Shown: positions 27,385-36,145 of the stretch, piece after piece
Layout: every line of letters begins with the position of its first letter
Numbering within the stretch: position 1 is the stretch's first letter
NCBI GenBank assembly: GCA_019115605.1
Contig: DXDG01000009.1
Coordinates: forward strand, 96,862-160,861
From: Candidatus Alistipes faecigallinarum
Lineage (GTDB): Bacteria; Bacteroidota; Bacteroidia; Bacteroidales; Rikenellaceae
Direction of reading: 5' to 3'
Length of the DNA stretch: 64,000 bases
The notes under the pieces: model-generated
What the model saw: only the letters and a program-made list of their open reading frames with translations
Told to the model about the DNA's origin: nothing
Databases searched by the model: none
Translations under genes and position numbers: made by a program

Positions 27385-27467
27385 CCGGGCCGCCGGCAGA
27401 AAGCGGGCGGCCCGGTCGGTATTCCTGATTCCCGGCATCGATCCAACGTGGTCGGTGCCGGGTTTTT
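27385..27467 (+). terminator. Tandem hairpins after the Sus operon
   Basis: Hairpin 1 pairs CCGGGCCGCC (27385-27394) with GGCGGCCCGG (27406-27415). Hairpin 2 pairs CCCGGCATCGATC (27431-27443) with GGTCGGTGCCGGG (27450-27462), with two G-T wobbles, and is followed by TTTTT (27463-27467). The second is a classic intrinsic terminator 20 nt before the GH20 start. Confidence 0.78.
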
Positions 27468-27486
27468 GAAAAAAAACTGGTTGCTC

Positions 27487-29100
27487 ATGATGAAAAACAT
27501 ACTTTTATTCACGCTCGGCCTTTTGTTTGCCGGGTTCGCTCCGGCCGATGCCGCGACGCGCGTGTCGGAGACCATTCCCCAACCTGCGGTAGTCGAACTG
27601 CGCACGGAAAGTTTCCGTCTGGATCCGGCAGCCGTGATCCGCTGCTCTTCCGACGGCCTTCAAAACGAAGCCTCCTATCTGCGGGCCCAGCTGGCGGAAA
27701 GCAGCAGCGCGGATCAGAAAGGACAATTGCGGAGATGCCGTCAGATTGAGCTGTCGATCGACGGCAAGATCCCTTCCGAAGGCTATGTACTCGAATTGCA
27801 GCCGCGGAAGGTGGCAATACGGGGCGGATCGGCCGCTGGTGTCTTTTACGGGATCCAGACGCTCCTTCAGGAGATGCAGGAGGGCGTGCTGCCGTGCGGA
27901 CGCATCGAGGATGCCCCCCGCTATGCATGGCGCGGGTACATGCTCGATGAGGCCCGTCACTTTTCGGGTGCGGCCCGCGTCAAGCTGCTGCTCGACCAGA
28001 TGGCCCGCTTCAAGATGAACCGCTTCCACTGGCATCTTACGGACGAGCAGGGCTGGCGGATCGAGATCAAGGGCTATCCGCGTCTTGCGACGGTCGGCGG
28101 AACGGGCTGCCACAGCAACCCCGACACCCCGGCGCAGTACTATACGCAGGAGGAGATCCGCGATATCGTGGCCTATGCCGCGGCACGCCATATCGAGATC
28201 ATTCCCGAGATCGACATGCCGGGACACGCCACGGCCTCGAACCGCGCCTATCCCGAATACTCGGGCGGCGGCACGGAGCAGCACCCCGACTTCACGTTCA
28301 ACGTGGGTAAGGAGGAGACCTATACCTTCCTGACCGATGTCCTGCGGGAGGTCGCGGCGCTCTTCCCCTCCGAGTGGCTGCATCTGGGCGGCGACGAGGT
28401 GGCCTACGGCAGCGAGGCGTGGAAACGCGACCCGCATGTGCAGGCGCTGATGGCGCGCGAAGGACTCACCACCGTCAAGCAGGCCGAACGTTACTTCATG
28501 CGGCGCATGGCCGATTCGGTCCGCATGCTGGGCAAGACGCTTGTAGGGTGGGACGAGCTGCTCGACCTGGATATGGATCCGGAGCGCTGCCTTGTCATGT
28601 GGTGGCGCCACGACAAGCCGGACTACCTGCGCCGGGCGCTAGACGGCGGTTATACGACGATCCTCTGCCCGCGCAAGCCGCTCTATTTCGATTTCGTGCA
28701 GCATGCCGACCATAAGTGGGGCCGCGTCTGGGACGGCTTCTGCCCGCTGGAGGATGTCTATGCCTTCCCCGATGCATGGTTCGAAGGGTGGGGTATGACC
28801 CCCGAGCGGAGTGCGCACATCCTCGGCATCCAGGCCAACGTCTGGAGCGAGCTGATGCATACGGCGGAGCGGGTCGACTTCATGACCTTCCCGCGCCTGT
28901 GCGCGCTCTCCGAGGCGGCCTGGTCGCAACCCGGCGTGAAGGATTACGACGACTTCATGCGGCGTATGGAGCCGGTTTTTGCCTCCTTCGACCGGCTGGG
29001 CATCTACTATTTCGATCCGCGCAATCCCGGGCACCATCCCGAACCCGCCGGTCCCGAAATTATCAAGCGGCAGCCGCCCAAGATGGATTTTCGCGATTGA
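27487..29100 (+). CDS. GH20 beta-N-acetylhexosaminidase
   Basis: A 537-residue exported glycosidase that removes terminal beta-linked GlcNAc (or GalNAc) by substrate-assisted catalysis. Signal peptide about 1-23. The GH20b N-terminal domain (about 25-145) is followed by the TIM barrel. Diagnostic pieces are RGYMLDEARHF, MNRFHWHLTDEQGWRIEIK, EIDMPGHA and the catalytic Asp303-Glu304 pair in LHLGGDEVAYGSEAW, plus WSELMH late in the barrel. All key residues are present. ATG codons at 27487 and 27490 are both possible starts; the longer frame from 27367 lies in the terminator region. Product GlcNAc fits nagA/nagB downstream. Probably expressed by readthrough past the hairpins or from an unseen promoter. 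Confidence 0.95.
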   Translation: MMKNILLFTLGLLFAGFAPADAATRVSETIPQPAVVELRTESFRLDPAAVIRCSSDGLQNEASYLRAQLAESSSADQKGQLRRCRQIELSIDGKIPSEGYVLELQPRKVAIRGGSAAGVFYGIQTLLQEMQEGVLPCGRIEDAPRYAWRGYMLDEARHFSGAARVKLLLDQMARFKMNRFHWHLTDEQGWRIEIKGYPRLATVGGTGCHSNPDTPAQYYTQEEIRDIVAYAAARHIEIIPEIDMPGHATASNRAYPEYSGGGTEQHPDFTFNVGKEETYTFLTDVLREVAALFPSEWLHLGGDEVAYGSEAWKRDPHVQALMAREGLTTVKQAERYFMRRMADSVRMLGKTLVGWDELLDLDMDPERCLVMWWRHDKPDYLRRALDGGYTTILCPRKPLYFDFVQHADHKWGRVWDGFCPLEDVYAFPDAWFEGWGMTPERSAHILGIQANVWSELMHTAERVDFMTFPRLCALSEAAWSQPGVKDYDDFMRRMEPVFASFDRLGIYYFDPRNPGHHPEPAGPEIIKRQPPKMDFRD

Positions 29101-29122
29101 TTCCCCAAATTCCGCCTGACCG

Positions 29123-31354
29123 ATGAAACGAGTTGTCTGGATCCTGTGGATATTGCTTTTCCCGTTGATGGCCCGTGCGGCCGGCGGGGAGGATGTCGTC
29201 ATCGAAAATGCCGCCATGCGGCTTGTGATCGGTGCGGACGGCGTGGCGCGCAGCCTGGTGCACAAGGCCACGGGCGAGGAGTGCCTCGCCACAAAGGTGC
29301 CTACTCCGATCTGCGCGATTACGCAATACCGTCCCTACGACAACGAGAACTTTCTGATCTATCCGGCCAAGCCGCGCATCTTTCCGGCCAATCGGGTCGA
29401 GCGGCGCGGCGATCGGCTCTATGTCGAGTTCGAGGATACCTACGACATAGCCGTCATCCGGCTCGATATCCGGGACGACTACATCGGTTTCTCGCTCGAA
29501 CGGGTCGATTACCGCATCGAGGCCTACGGCGTGAAGCGCCAGACCGAGATTGACGAATTTGCGCTGCTGCAGCTTGCCGTGCGGCCGCGCGAGCATTTCG
29601 GCGAGTGGCTCAACGTCATCTGGGATGATCGGACGGCCGTCAATCTGCTGGGCACTCATCCCGGAACACGCATCGACGCCTATCCCGGGGAGGATGCGAC
29701 GACGCTCTACGCCGGGCTGGACGCCCGGGTTGGCCTCTTCGGCCCGGGTGCGGCGCTCGTCGTCTCCTCGCGCGAGGAGCTGCTTCCCGCTATCGGACAG
29801 GTCGAGCGGGACTACGACCTGCCGCGGGGTGTCGAGAGCCGCCACGATCCGAACTACCGCTGTTCGTACTATTCGCTGCGCGGCGTAACACCCCAAAATA
29901 TCGACGCCCATATCGAGTATGCCCGCCGGGGCGGATTCCGCACGATGGTGGTCTATTACGTCGATTTTGCCCGCTCGTGCGGCCACTACGGCTGGCGCGA
30001 GGAGTATCCCAACGGCATGGAGGATCTGCGTTACATCACCGACCGGATCCGTGCCGCGGGCATGATTCCCGGGCTGCATTTCCACTATTCGAAGGTGGGC
30101 GTGAACGACCCCTATATCAATGGCGGACACCCCGATACGCGGATGAATGCCGTCTGCGAACTGGTCCTTGCCGAGCCGGCCGGAGCGGCCGATACGCTCC
30201 TTGTCGTCGAGGGCAACACACAGGGCCTGCGCCGCGAGGAGGGCCGCCGGCTGCTGCATCTGGGCGACGAGCTGATCTCCTATACGGACTTTACGACCCG
30301 GCCGCCCTATCTGCTGACCGGATGCCGCCGGGGCCTGCACAACTCGCAGCCTGCGGCACATGCCGCCGGAAGCCGGGCGCGGCTGCTCGATGTCGATGAC
30401 TGGCCGCTGTTCGTACGCATCGACCAGAATACGGGAATCCAGCGCGAGATTGCCGAGCGCCTGGGTCGGATCTATGCCGAGGCGGGCTTCCGTTTCGTCT
30501 ATTTCGACGGTGCCGAGGATGTCCCGATGCCTTACTGGTACAACGTCTCGCGCTCGCAGTCGGTGGTCTACGATGCGCTGCAGCCCGCGCCGCTCTTTGC
30601 CGAAGGGGCTCTCAAATCGCACTTCGGATGGCATATCCTCTCACGCGGCAACGCCTTCGACATCTTCCCGCCGGAGTATATCCGTCCGGCCATGAAACGC
30701 TATACGCTGCGCGGTGCGGCCCGCAATGCCGAGGACTTCACGGCCGTCGATTTCGGCTGGGTGAACTACCTGGCGCCGGGCGATGCGACGATCGGCATGC
30801 AGCCCGACATGTACGAATACATCTACTCCAAGGCGCTGGCCTGGGATGCTCCCGTCTCGCTCGTGGGCAATCTGGAGGAGCTTCGCCGCCATCCCCGCAC
30901 GGAGGACAACCTGCGGGTCATGGAGCGCTGGGAGCGGGCCAAGCTCGAAGATGCCTTTACGCCCGAAGAGAAGGAGATGCTCAAGGATCCCGACCGGGAG
31001 TTCTTCCTCTTCGAGGACCCGAAGGGCCGTTTCGAGCTCTGCGCCTGCCGGCAGCTCACGCCCGACAACGAATCGGGCGTGCGGGCCTTCCTCTTCCGCC
31101 GCGGTGCGAAGAGCTGCATCCTCTACTGGCATACCTCGGGTGAGGCGACTCTGCGCCTGCCGCTTTCGGGCTCCCGTCCGACGCTGACCGACGACCGGGG
31201 CGCGCGCATCTCCTTCCGGCGCAACGGCGACCACTACCTGCTGCCCGCCGCCGGACGGGCCATTCTCGAAATGGACCTTTCCGAGGCGGAGGCCGAACGG
31301 CTCTTCCTCGAGGCGATAAAGCCACTGAACCAACCCATCGAACCTGCCCAATGA
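29123..31354 (+). CDS. Exported putative glycoside hydrolase of unassigned family
   Basis: A 743-residue protein with a signal peptide (about 1-20, ending in MARA). I do not recognise a named family. An N-terminal beta-sandwich-like region (about 22-250) is followed by barrel-like segments: MVVYYVDFARSCGHYGWREE, AAGMIPGLHFHYSKVG, FRFVYFDGAEDVPMPYW and AVDFGWVNYLAPGD, then a small C-terminal beta domain. The acid-rich strand end YFDGAED is where a barrel glycosidase would carry a catalytic carboxylate. Layout resembles GH31/GH36-like proteins without matching them. It follows GH20 at 22 nt and its stop overlaps the next start (ATGA), so the two unknown enzymes are translationally coupled. Confidence 0.72.
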   Translation: MKRVVWILWILLFPLMARAAGGEDVVIENAAMRLVIGADGVARSLVHKATGEECLATKVPTPICAITQYRPYDNENFLIYPAKPRIFPANRVERRGDRLYVEFEDTYDIAVIRLDIRDDYIGFSLERVDYRIEAYGVKRQTEIDEFALLQLAVRPREHFGEWLNVIWDDRTAVNLLGTHPGTRIDAYPGEDATTLYAGLDARVGLFGPGAALVVSSREELLPAIGQVERDYDLPRGVESRHDPNYRCSYYSLRGVTPQNIDAHIEYARRGGFRTMVVYYVDFARSCGHYGWREEYPNGMEDLRYITDRIRAAGMIPGLHFHYSKVGVNDPYINGGHPDTRMNAVCELVLAEPAGAADTLLVVEGNTQGLRREEGRRLLHLGDELISYTDFTTRPPYLLTGCRRGLHNSQPAAHAAGSRARLLDVDDWPLFVRIDQNTGIQREIAERLGRIYAEAGFRFVYFDGAEDVPMPYWYNVSRSQSVVYDALQPAPLFAEGALKSHFGWHILSRGNAFDIFPPEYIRPAMKRYTLRGAARNAEDFTAVDFGWVNYLAPGDATIGMQPDMYEYIYSKALAWDAPVSLVGNLEELRRHPRTEDNLRVMERWERAKLEDAFTPEEKEMLKDPDREFFLFEDPKGRFELCACRQLTPDNESGVRAFLFRRGAKSCILYWHTSGEATLRLPLSGSRPTLTDDRGARISFRRNGDHYLLPAAGRAILEMDLSEAEAERLFLEAIKPLNQPIEPAQ

Positions 31355-33369
31355 CCCATCCCATGAAACACGTCCTGATGCTTGCCGCGCTGCTGCTGAC
31401 GGCCCCCTGTACGGCCGGTGCCGCGAAGGCCCCGGCCGATGACCTGGTGCTGAAGAACGGCCGCGTGGAGCTCACCTTCTCCGGCGGCGATACGTTCCTT
31501 TTCAAGTCCTACCGCTCCGAGGGGGCGGAGATGTTGCCCGAAGGGGGCAGTGCGACCCATCCCTGGCGCCTGACCTACCGCAGCACGGAGGGCGTGAATC
31601 CGACCCTGCTGCCCCGAAACGGCTATTACGAGGGTGCGGAGCGGCTCGATACGTTGGGAGCGGCAGCCCTGCGCTTTACCTGGCGCGTTGTCCTTGACGG
31701 CGGACCGACCCGGGCGGTACGCATGACAGTTACACTCGGCGCCGATGCCGAACTTCCCGCATGGCGGCTTGATGCCGACCTTCCCGACGGGTGGGTGATC
31801 ACCGAGGCGGAGTTTCCCCGCATCGCCGTGGCCCGGCCCCGGGACGCCAGGGGTATTCTTCCCGTAGGCTACGGTACGGAGTATGCGATCGGCACCTCCG
31901 GACAGCTGCAGGCGCGCTATCCCTCCTGCACGGGAACCATGCAGCTCGTGATGATGCACCACGCTGACGGCACGGCCTACTTTGCCGCCGAGGATACCGA
32001 GGGTTGCGGAAAACTCCTTTCGATGGTAAGCGAAGGCCATTCCGTCGTTTTTGTACAACAGACAACAACTTCTTATGCCTGGTCGGAGGGCGGACATTTC
32101 GTGCTGCCCTGGCCGACGGTTCTGGGATTCACCCGCGAAGGGTGGCAGGCTGCGGCGCTCCGCTGGTACCGCCCCTTTACCTTTGAGACCGCGTGGGGGC
32201 GGCGCACGCTCCGCGAGCGGCCCGTTGTGGAGTGGATCCGCCATGCGGACCTGTGGCTGCGTCCGGGCGGTGTGAAACCCGCAGCCCTCGCGGCCCTGCG
32301 CAAGGCGCTGGCCTATTATAGCCGTGGGGTAGGGCTGCACTGGTACTATTGGCATGCCCATCCCTTCGATACGAACTACCCCGATTATTTCCCCGCACTG
32401 GAGGGCTTTGCCGAGGCGGTGGCCGAAGCACAGCGCCTCGGGGCGCATGTTACGCCCTACATCAACGGACGGCTCTGGGACCCCGCAACCGAAAGCTACC
32501 GGACGATGCACGGCGCAGAGGCTTCGTGCCGCAAGGCTGACGGAACGCTCTATACCGAGGTTTACAGTTCGAAAGTCCCCAATACGGTAACCTGCCCGGC
32601 ATCGCCCGTCTGGCAGCAGGTGCTGCGTGATCTGAACCGGCGGATCCTCACCGAGCTGGGCACCGACGGCGTCTACATGGACCAGATCGGATGCGCCAGC
32701 AGCGAAAACTGCTATGCTCCGAACCATCCCCACGCTCCGGGCGGCGGCGGGTGGTGGCCGGCAGCCTACCGCGAACTGCTCGAAGGAATGCGCCGGGATA
32801 TTTACACCCCGGAGCAGGCGATGACCACCGAGGAGAATGTCGAGTGCTATATCGATCTGTTTGACATGATGCTCATCGTCAACACCTCACACAGCGCTTC
32901 GGTGCGCATGGTGCCGCTCTTCCCGCTGATCTATTCGGACCGTTGCGTTTACAGCGGTTACACCTATATCCCGTGGCGTTTCAGCGACGGCTCGATGCGT
33001 TTCATTACGATGAAGAGCCTCCTGTGGGGATCGCAACTGGGGTGGGTGGATCCCGAGCTGCTCATGCGCGAAGAGAACCGCCTTGACGCGGAGTTCCTGA
33101 AGAGGCTCGCCGCGTTCCGCCGTGAGCAGCATGACCTGTTCCTCGGCGGACGCTTCCTCGGCGAGATCATCCCGGGGGGCGACAATCCGCGCCGGGAGAT
33201 TCCGCGCTACGAGACGACACCCGTGGTGCTGGCCGCCGAATGGGAGAGCCTTTCGGGCGGGAGGGCCTGCATCGTGGTGAACATGGACAATGCGGCGCAT
33301 GAAGTGTCGCTCCCCGACGGCCGGAAGATCACCGTTCCGGCACTCGACGCCCTGCGACTGGAACAATAA
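31351..33369 (+). CDS. Exported putative glycosidase (DUF6259-like)
   Basis: A 672-residue protein with a signal peptide (a start at 31351 or at 31363, MKHVLMLA). The N-terminal half looks like a beta-sandwich (residues about 30-290). The C-terminal half has barrel features: GLHWYYWHAHPFDTNYPDYF, AHVTPYINGRLWDP, DGVYMDQIGCASSENCYAP and MTTEENVECYIDLFDMM, ending in a small beta domain. The Asp of YMDQIG is the best candidate catalytic residue. It resembles proteins labelled DUF6259; that label is from memory. Coupled to the preceding gene by a 4-nt overlap, so the two may act on the same glycan. Confidence 0.7.
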   Translation: MTHPMKHVLMLAALLLTAPCTAGAAKAPADDLVLKNGRVELTFSGGDTFLFKSYRSEGAEMLPEGGSATHPWRLTYRSTEGVNPTLLPRNGYYEGAERLDTLGAAALRFTWRVVLDGGPTRAVRMTVTLGADAELPAWRLDADLPDGWVITEAEFPRIAVARPRDARGILPVGYGTEYAIGTSGQLQARYPSCTGTMQLVMMHHADGTAYFAAEDTEGCGKLLSMVSEGHSVVFVQQTTTSYAWSEGGHFVLPWPTVLGFTREGWQAAALRWYRPFTFETAWGRRTLRERPVVEWIRHADLWLRPGGVKPAALAALRKALAYYSRGVGLHWYYWHAHPFDTNYPDYFPALEGFAEAVAEAQRLGAHVTPYINGRLWDPATESYRTMHGAEASCRKADGTLYTEVYSSKVPNTVTCPASPVWQQVLRDLNRRILTELGTDGVYMDQIGCASSENCYAPNHPHAPGGGGWWPAAYRELLEGMRRDIYTPEQAMTTEENVECYIDLFDMMLIVNTSHSASVRMVPLFPLIYSDRCVYSGYTYIPWRFSDGSMRFITMKSLLWGSQLGWVDPELLMREENRLDAEFLKRLAAFRREQHDLFLGGRFLGEIIPGGDNPRREIPRYETTPVVLAAEWESLSGGRACIVVNMDNAAHEVSLPDGRKITVPALDALRLEQ

Positions 33370-33391
33370 AACCTGAAATACGACGAACCTT

Positions 33392-35005
33392 ATGAAAACA
33401 GCATTCTGGGCTTTGGCAGCCCTTTGCGCATGCACGGCGTGCGGAGAGAACAACGAGGAAGCACCGGTCGGCGGCAATGTCGCGGCCCCTTCGGAGATTC
33501 GGATCGAACGGGTGGATGCCACCTCGGTCTGCGTAACGTGGCAGGACAACAGCTCGAACGAAACGGGCTTCGACATTTGGGTCCGCGAGGCGGCCGACGC
33601 TTCGAACCGGTGGATTGCCGGATCGGTCGAGGCCGACGTAACCCGGTTTACGGTAAGTGAAGGGCTGGAGGACGGCGGCAGCTACTTCTTCGGCGTACAG
33701 GGGAAGGGCGCGTCGGAGGCGTATGACTCGCGCGTCATCTACGAACTCTATACGCTTGTTCCGTCGGCCGACCTGCCGACCGTTTCGCTGGTGGGCAATA
33801 CGACCGCCACGTCAAGCTGCCTGGCCGTGTCCTATCGGGTGGAGAACGCCTCGACCGATGCCCGCTGGGGCCTCTGCTGGAGTGCGGAGGGTACCCCCAC
33901 GATCGACGATACGGTGCAGTATGGCCCTGCGATTTCGGGCGATGAGCCTGTCCTGCAGGCCATTCCCAACGCGTTGCTGGAGTACGGCAGGGAGTATACG
34001 GTCCGCGCCTTCGTCATCGAGGGCGGTGCGGCCTACTACAGCGCCGCGACGACCGCCTCGCTGACGGCGGCTCCCGATGCGATCACCTTCAACTGGACGA
34101 AACTTTCGCGGGCGTCGCTTCCCGCGGAGATCGAGCTCTACGAGACGACGGACCGGCTCAACGGACACAGCTTCCATGCCTGGTATGCCGTTGCCGACCT
34201 TTCGAAGGGCAATGTCGAGTTCCGCGTGCTGGTTCCCGACGGCGCGGCAACGATCGAGGAGCAGTCGGCAGCCTTCGACGGCGACTGCTATGTGATGATC
34301 AACGGCGGCTACTTCTACAACGGACGCCATACGGGTCTTGCCGTGGTCGATGCCGTGGCTACGGGGTCGATCTCGGCCGTCCGCGGATCGCTGAAGACCT
34401 CCGACACCGAAGAGTACAACTCGATGTACAACGTAACGCGCGGTCTGTTTGGCGTCGATGCTTCGGGCAAGCCTGCCGTCTATTGGGCCGGCACGGATGC
34501 CAAAGGCACGGCCTATTATTTCGACCGTCCGCTGCCTTCGGTCAAGGGTGAGGCCAAGTACGACGCCGTAAGCGCCGAAAATCCCACCGCAGCTGCCGCC
34601 TGGTCGCCCCGGTATGCGTTGAGCGCCGGCCCCGTGCTGCTCAAGGAGGGGAAATGCCCGTTTGACTTCACGCTCACCTCGAAAGGCGCGGACTACTATT
34701 TGAGCAACTTCGAGATCATGCCGTACGACATCTTCGGTGTCGGCGTCTCGCCCGACCGCACGGCCGTGGGCCGCACGGAGGATGGCCGTATCATCTTCTT
34801 CATCTGCGACGGACGTGTCTCCTCAAGCGGCGGTGCCACGCTGACCGAGCTGGCCGCCATCATGAAGGGACTGGGATGTACCGATGCCGTGAATTTCGAT
34901 GGCGGCGGCTCCACGGGCATGGTTATCGACGGCGAGCACCTGAACGATACGACCGCCGAGGCAAGCCGGGCCGTCGTTTCCACGATGGGATTCTTCAAAA
35001 AATGA
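33392..35005 (+). CDS. Phosphodiester glycosidase-family lipoprotein with FN3-like domain
   Basis: A 537-residue lipoprotein (CACTAC lipobox, Cys near 17). A fibronectin-type-III-like module (about 35-130, with VTWQDNSSNETGFDIWVRE) is followed by a second Ig-like region. The C-terminal NAGPA-type domain (about 230-537) contains VMINGGYFYNGR, VGRTEDGRIIFFICDGR and AVNFDGGGSTGMVIDG. Relatives include the human uncovering enzyme, which cleaves GlcNAc-1-phosphodiesters, and bacterial enzymes acting on phosphodiester-linked sugars. In this locus it may release GlcNAc or another sugar from a phosphate-linked glycan. It is 22 nt after the previous gene, so in the same operon. Specificity is inferred only. 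Confidence 0.85.
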   Translation: MKTAFWALAALCACTACGENNEEAPVGGNVAAPSEIRIERVDATSVCVTWQDNSSNETGFDIWVREAADASNRWIAGSVEADVTRFTVSEGLEDGGSYFFGVQGKGASEAYDSRVIYELYTLVPSADLPTVSLVGNTTATSSCLAVSYRVENASTDARWGLCWSAEGTPTIDDTVQYGPAISGDEPVLQAIPNALLEYGREYTVRAFVIEGGAAYYSAATTASLTAAPDAITFNWTKLSRASLPAEIELYETTDRLNGHSFHAWYAVADLSKGNVEFRVLVPDGAATIEEQSAAFDGDCYVMINGGYFYNGRHTGLAVVDAVATGSISAVRGSLKTSDTEEYNSMYNVTRGLFGVDASGKPAVYWAGTDAKGTAYYFDRPLPSVKGEAKYDAVSAENPTAAAAWSPRYALSAGPVLLKEGKCPFDFTLTSKGADYYLSNFEIMPYDIFGVGVSPDRTAVGRTEDGRIIFFICDGRVSSSGGATLTELAAIMKGLGCTDAVNFDGGGSTGMVIDGEHLNDTTAEASRAVVSTMGFFKK

Positions 35006-35015
35006 TAAAATTTTT

Positions 35016-35057
35016 GTATCTTTCGGACGCTTTGTGTTATTTTATTTATAAAGATAC
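35016..35057 (+). repeat. Inverted repeat in the gap before the SGNH gene
   Basis: GTATCTTT (35016-35023) and AAAGATAC (35050-35057) are perfect 8-bp arms about 26 nt apart in an AT-rich 58-nt gap. It may be a weak hairpin or part of an internal promoter region; no full TAnnTTTG was seen. Confidence 0.4.
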
Positions 35058-35063
35058 CCGTTC

Positions 35064-36140
35064 ATGAAAAAGAATCTCATTGGTCTGTCGCTTCTTGTCG
35101 GACTCTTCCTGCCGCTCTGTGCTGCGGCTCAACTGGTGTACCACGATGCCGCGGAGTTTCCGCTTTACGGCAAGGCCGTCGAGCAGACCTACCGCCGCTA
35201 TACCCGTCTTCCCGAGTCGCTGAAGGGGGTTACGCGCGATCCGGTGTGGAATCTGGGTCTCAACTCGGCGGGTCTGGCCATCCGTTTCCGCAGCAACTCC
35301 ACGACGATCGCCGTGCGTTGGAAAAATTCGTTCGGCAACTCGATGAACCACATGACACCCACCGGTATCCGCGGTCTGGATCTCTATGCCCGCGTGGGGA
35401 AGGGGTGGCGTTTCGTGAACAGCGCCCGTCCGAACGGCTCGGACAACGAGGCGACGATCATCTCGACGATGCTGCCCGAGGAGCGCGAGTTCATCCTCTA
35501 CCTGCCGCTCTACGACGGGGTGGACAGCCTCTCGATCGGCGTCGATGCCACGGCGGAGATCTCGGCACCGCAACTTGCGGAGCCCGTGCGTGAGAAGCCC
35601 ATCGTCTTCTACGGAACGAGCATCCTGCAGGGCGGCTGCGCCACGCGTCCCGGCATGGCCCATACGAACATCCTTTCGCGCCGCCTGAACCGCGAGGCGA
35701 TCAACCTCGGCTTCAGCGGCAACGGACAGCTCGACCTGGAGATCGCCGAACTTATGGCCGAGGTCGATGCCGGTGTCTTCGTCCTTGACTTCGTGCCGAA
35801 CGTTACCGTCGAGCAGATGGAGACCAAGATGATTCCCTTCTACCGCATCCTGCGCGAGCGGCATCCCGACACGCCGATCGTCTTTGTCGAGGACCCGAAC
35901 TACCCGCACATGCTCTTCAGCACGAGTGCCGCCAAGTCGGTCCGCGATCTCAACGAGACGCACGAGCGGATCTTCCGGCAGCTGAAGAAGGAGGGCGAAC
36001 GCAATATCTACTATGTTTCGTCGGACCACATGCTGGGCGATGACGGCGAGGCCACCGTCGACGGCATCCACTTCACCGACGTGGGCATGATGCGCTATGC
36101 CGATCTGCTCTATCCGGTGCTCCGCAAAGTGCTGAAATAA
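35064..36140 (+). CDS. Exported SGNH/GDSL-type hydrolase
   Basis: A 358-residue protein with a signal peptide (about 1-22). An N-terminal beta-sandwich domain (about 25-170, with GLDLYAR like the GxDLY domain) precedes the SGNH hydrolase domain. The nucleophile block is FYGTSILQGGCATRPG, the oxyanion region LGFSGNGQLDLEIAELMAEV and the catalytic dyad DGIHFTDVGMMRYA. This two-domain form is common in Bacteroidota and acts as a carbohydrate esterase/deacylase in characterised cases. It should deacylate the glycan in the periplasm. It is followed after 5 nt by a DUF4855 gene. Confidence 0.88.
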   Translation: MKKNLIGLSLLVGLFLPLCAAAQLVYHDAAEFPLYGKAVEQTYRRYTRLPESLKGVTRDPVWNLGLNSAGLAIRFRSNSTTIAVRWKNSFGNSMNHMTPTGIRGLDLYARVGKGWRFVNSARPNGSDNEATIISTMLPEEREFILYLPLYDGVDSLSIGVDATAEISAPQLAEPVREKPIVFYGTSILQGGCATRPGMAHTNILSRRLNREAINLGFSGNGQLDLEIAELMAEVDAGVFVLDFVPNVTVEQMETKMIPFYRILRERHPDTPIVFVEDPNYPHMLFSTSAAKSVRDLNETHERIFRQLKKEGERNIYYVSSDHMLGDDGEATVDGIHFTDVGMMRYADLLYPVLRKVLK

Positions 36141-36145
36141 TACGA

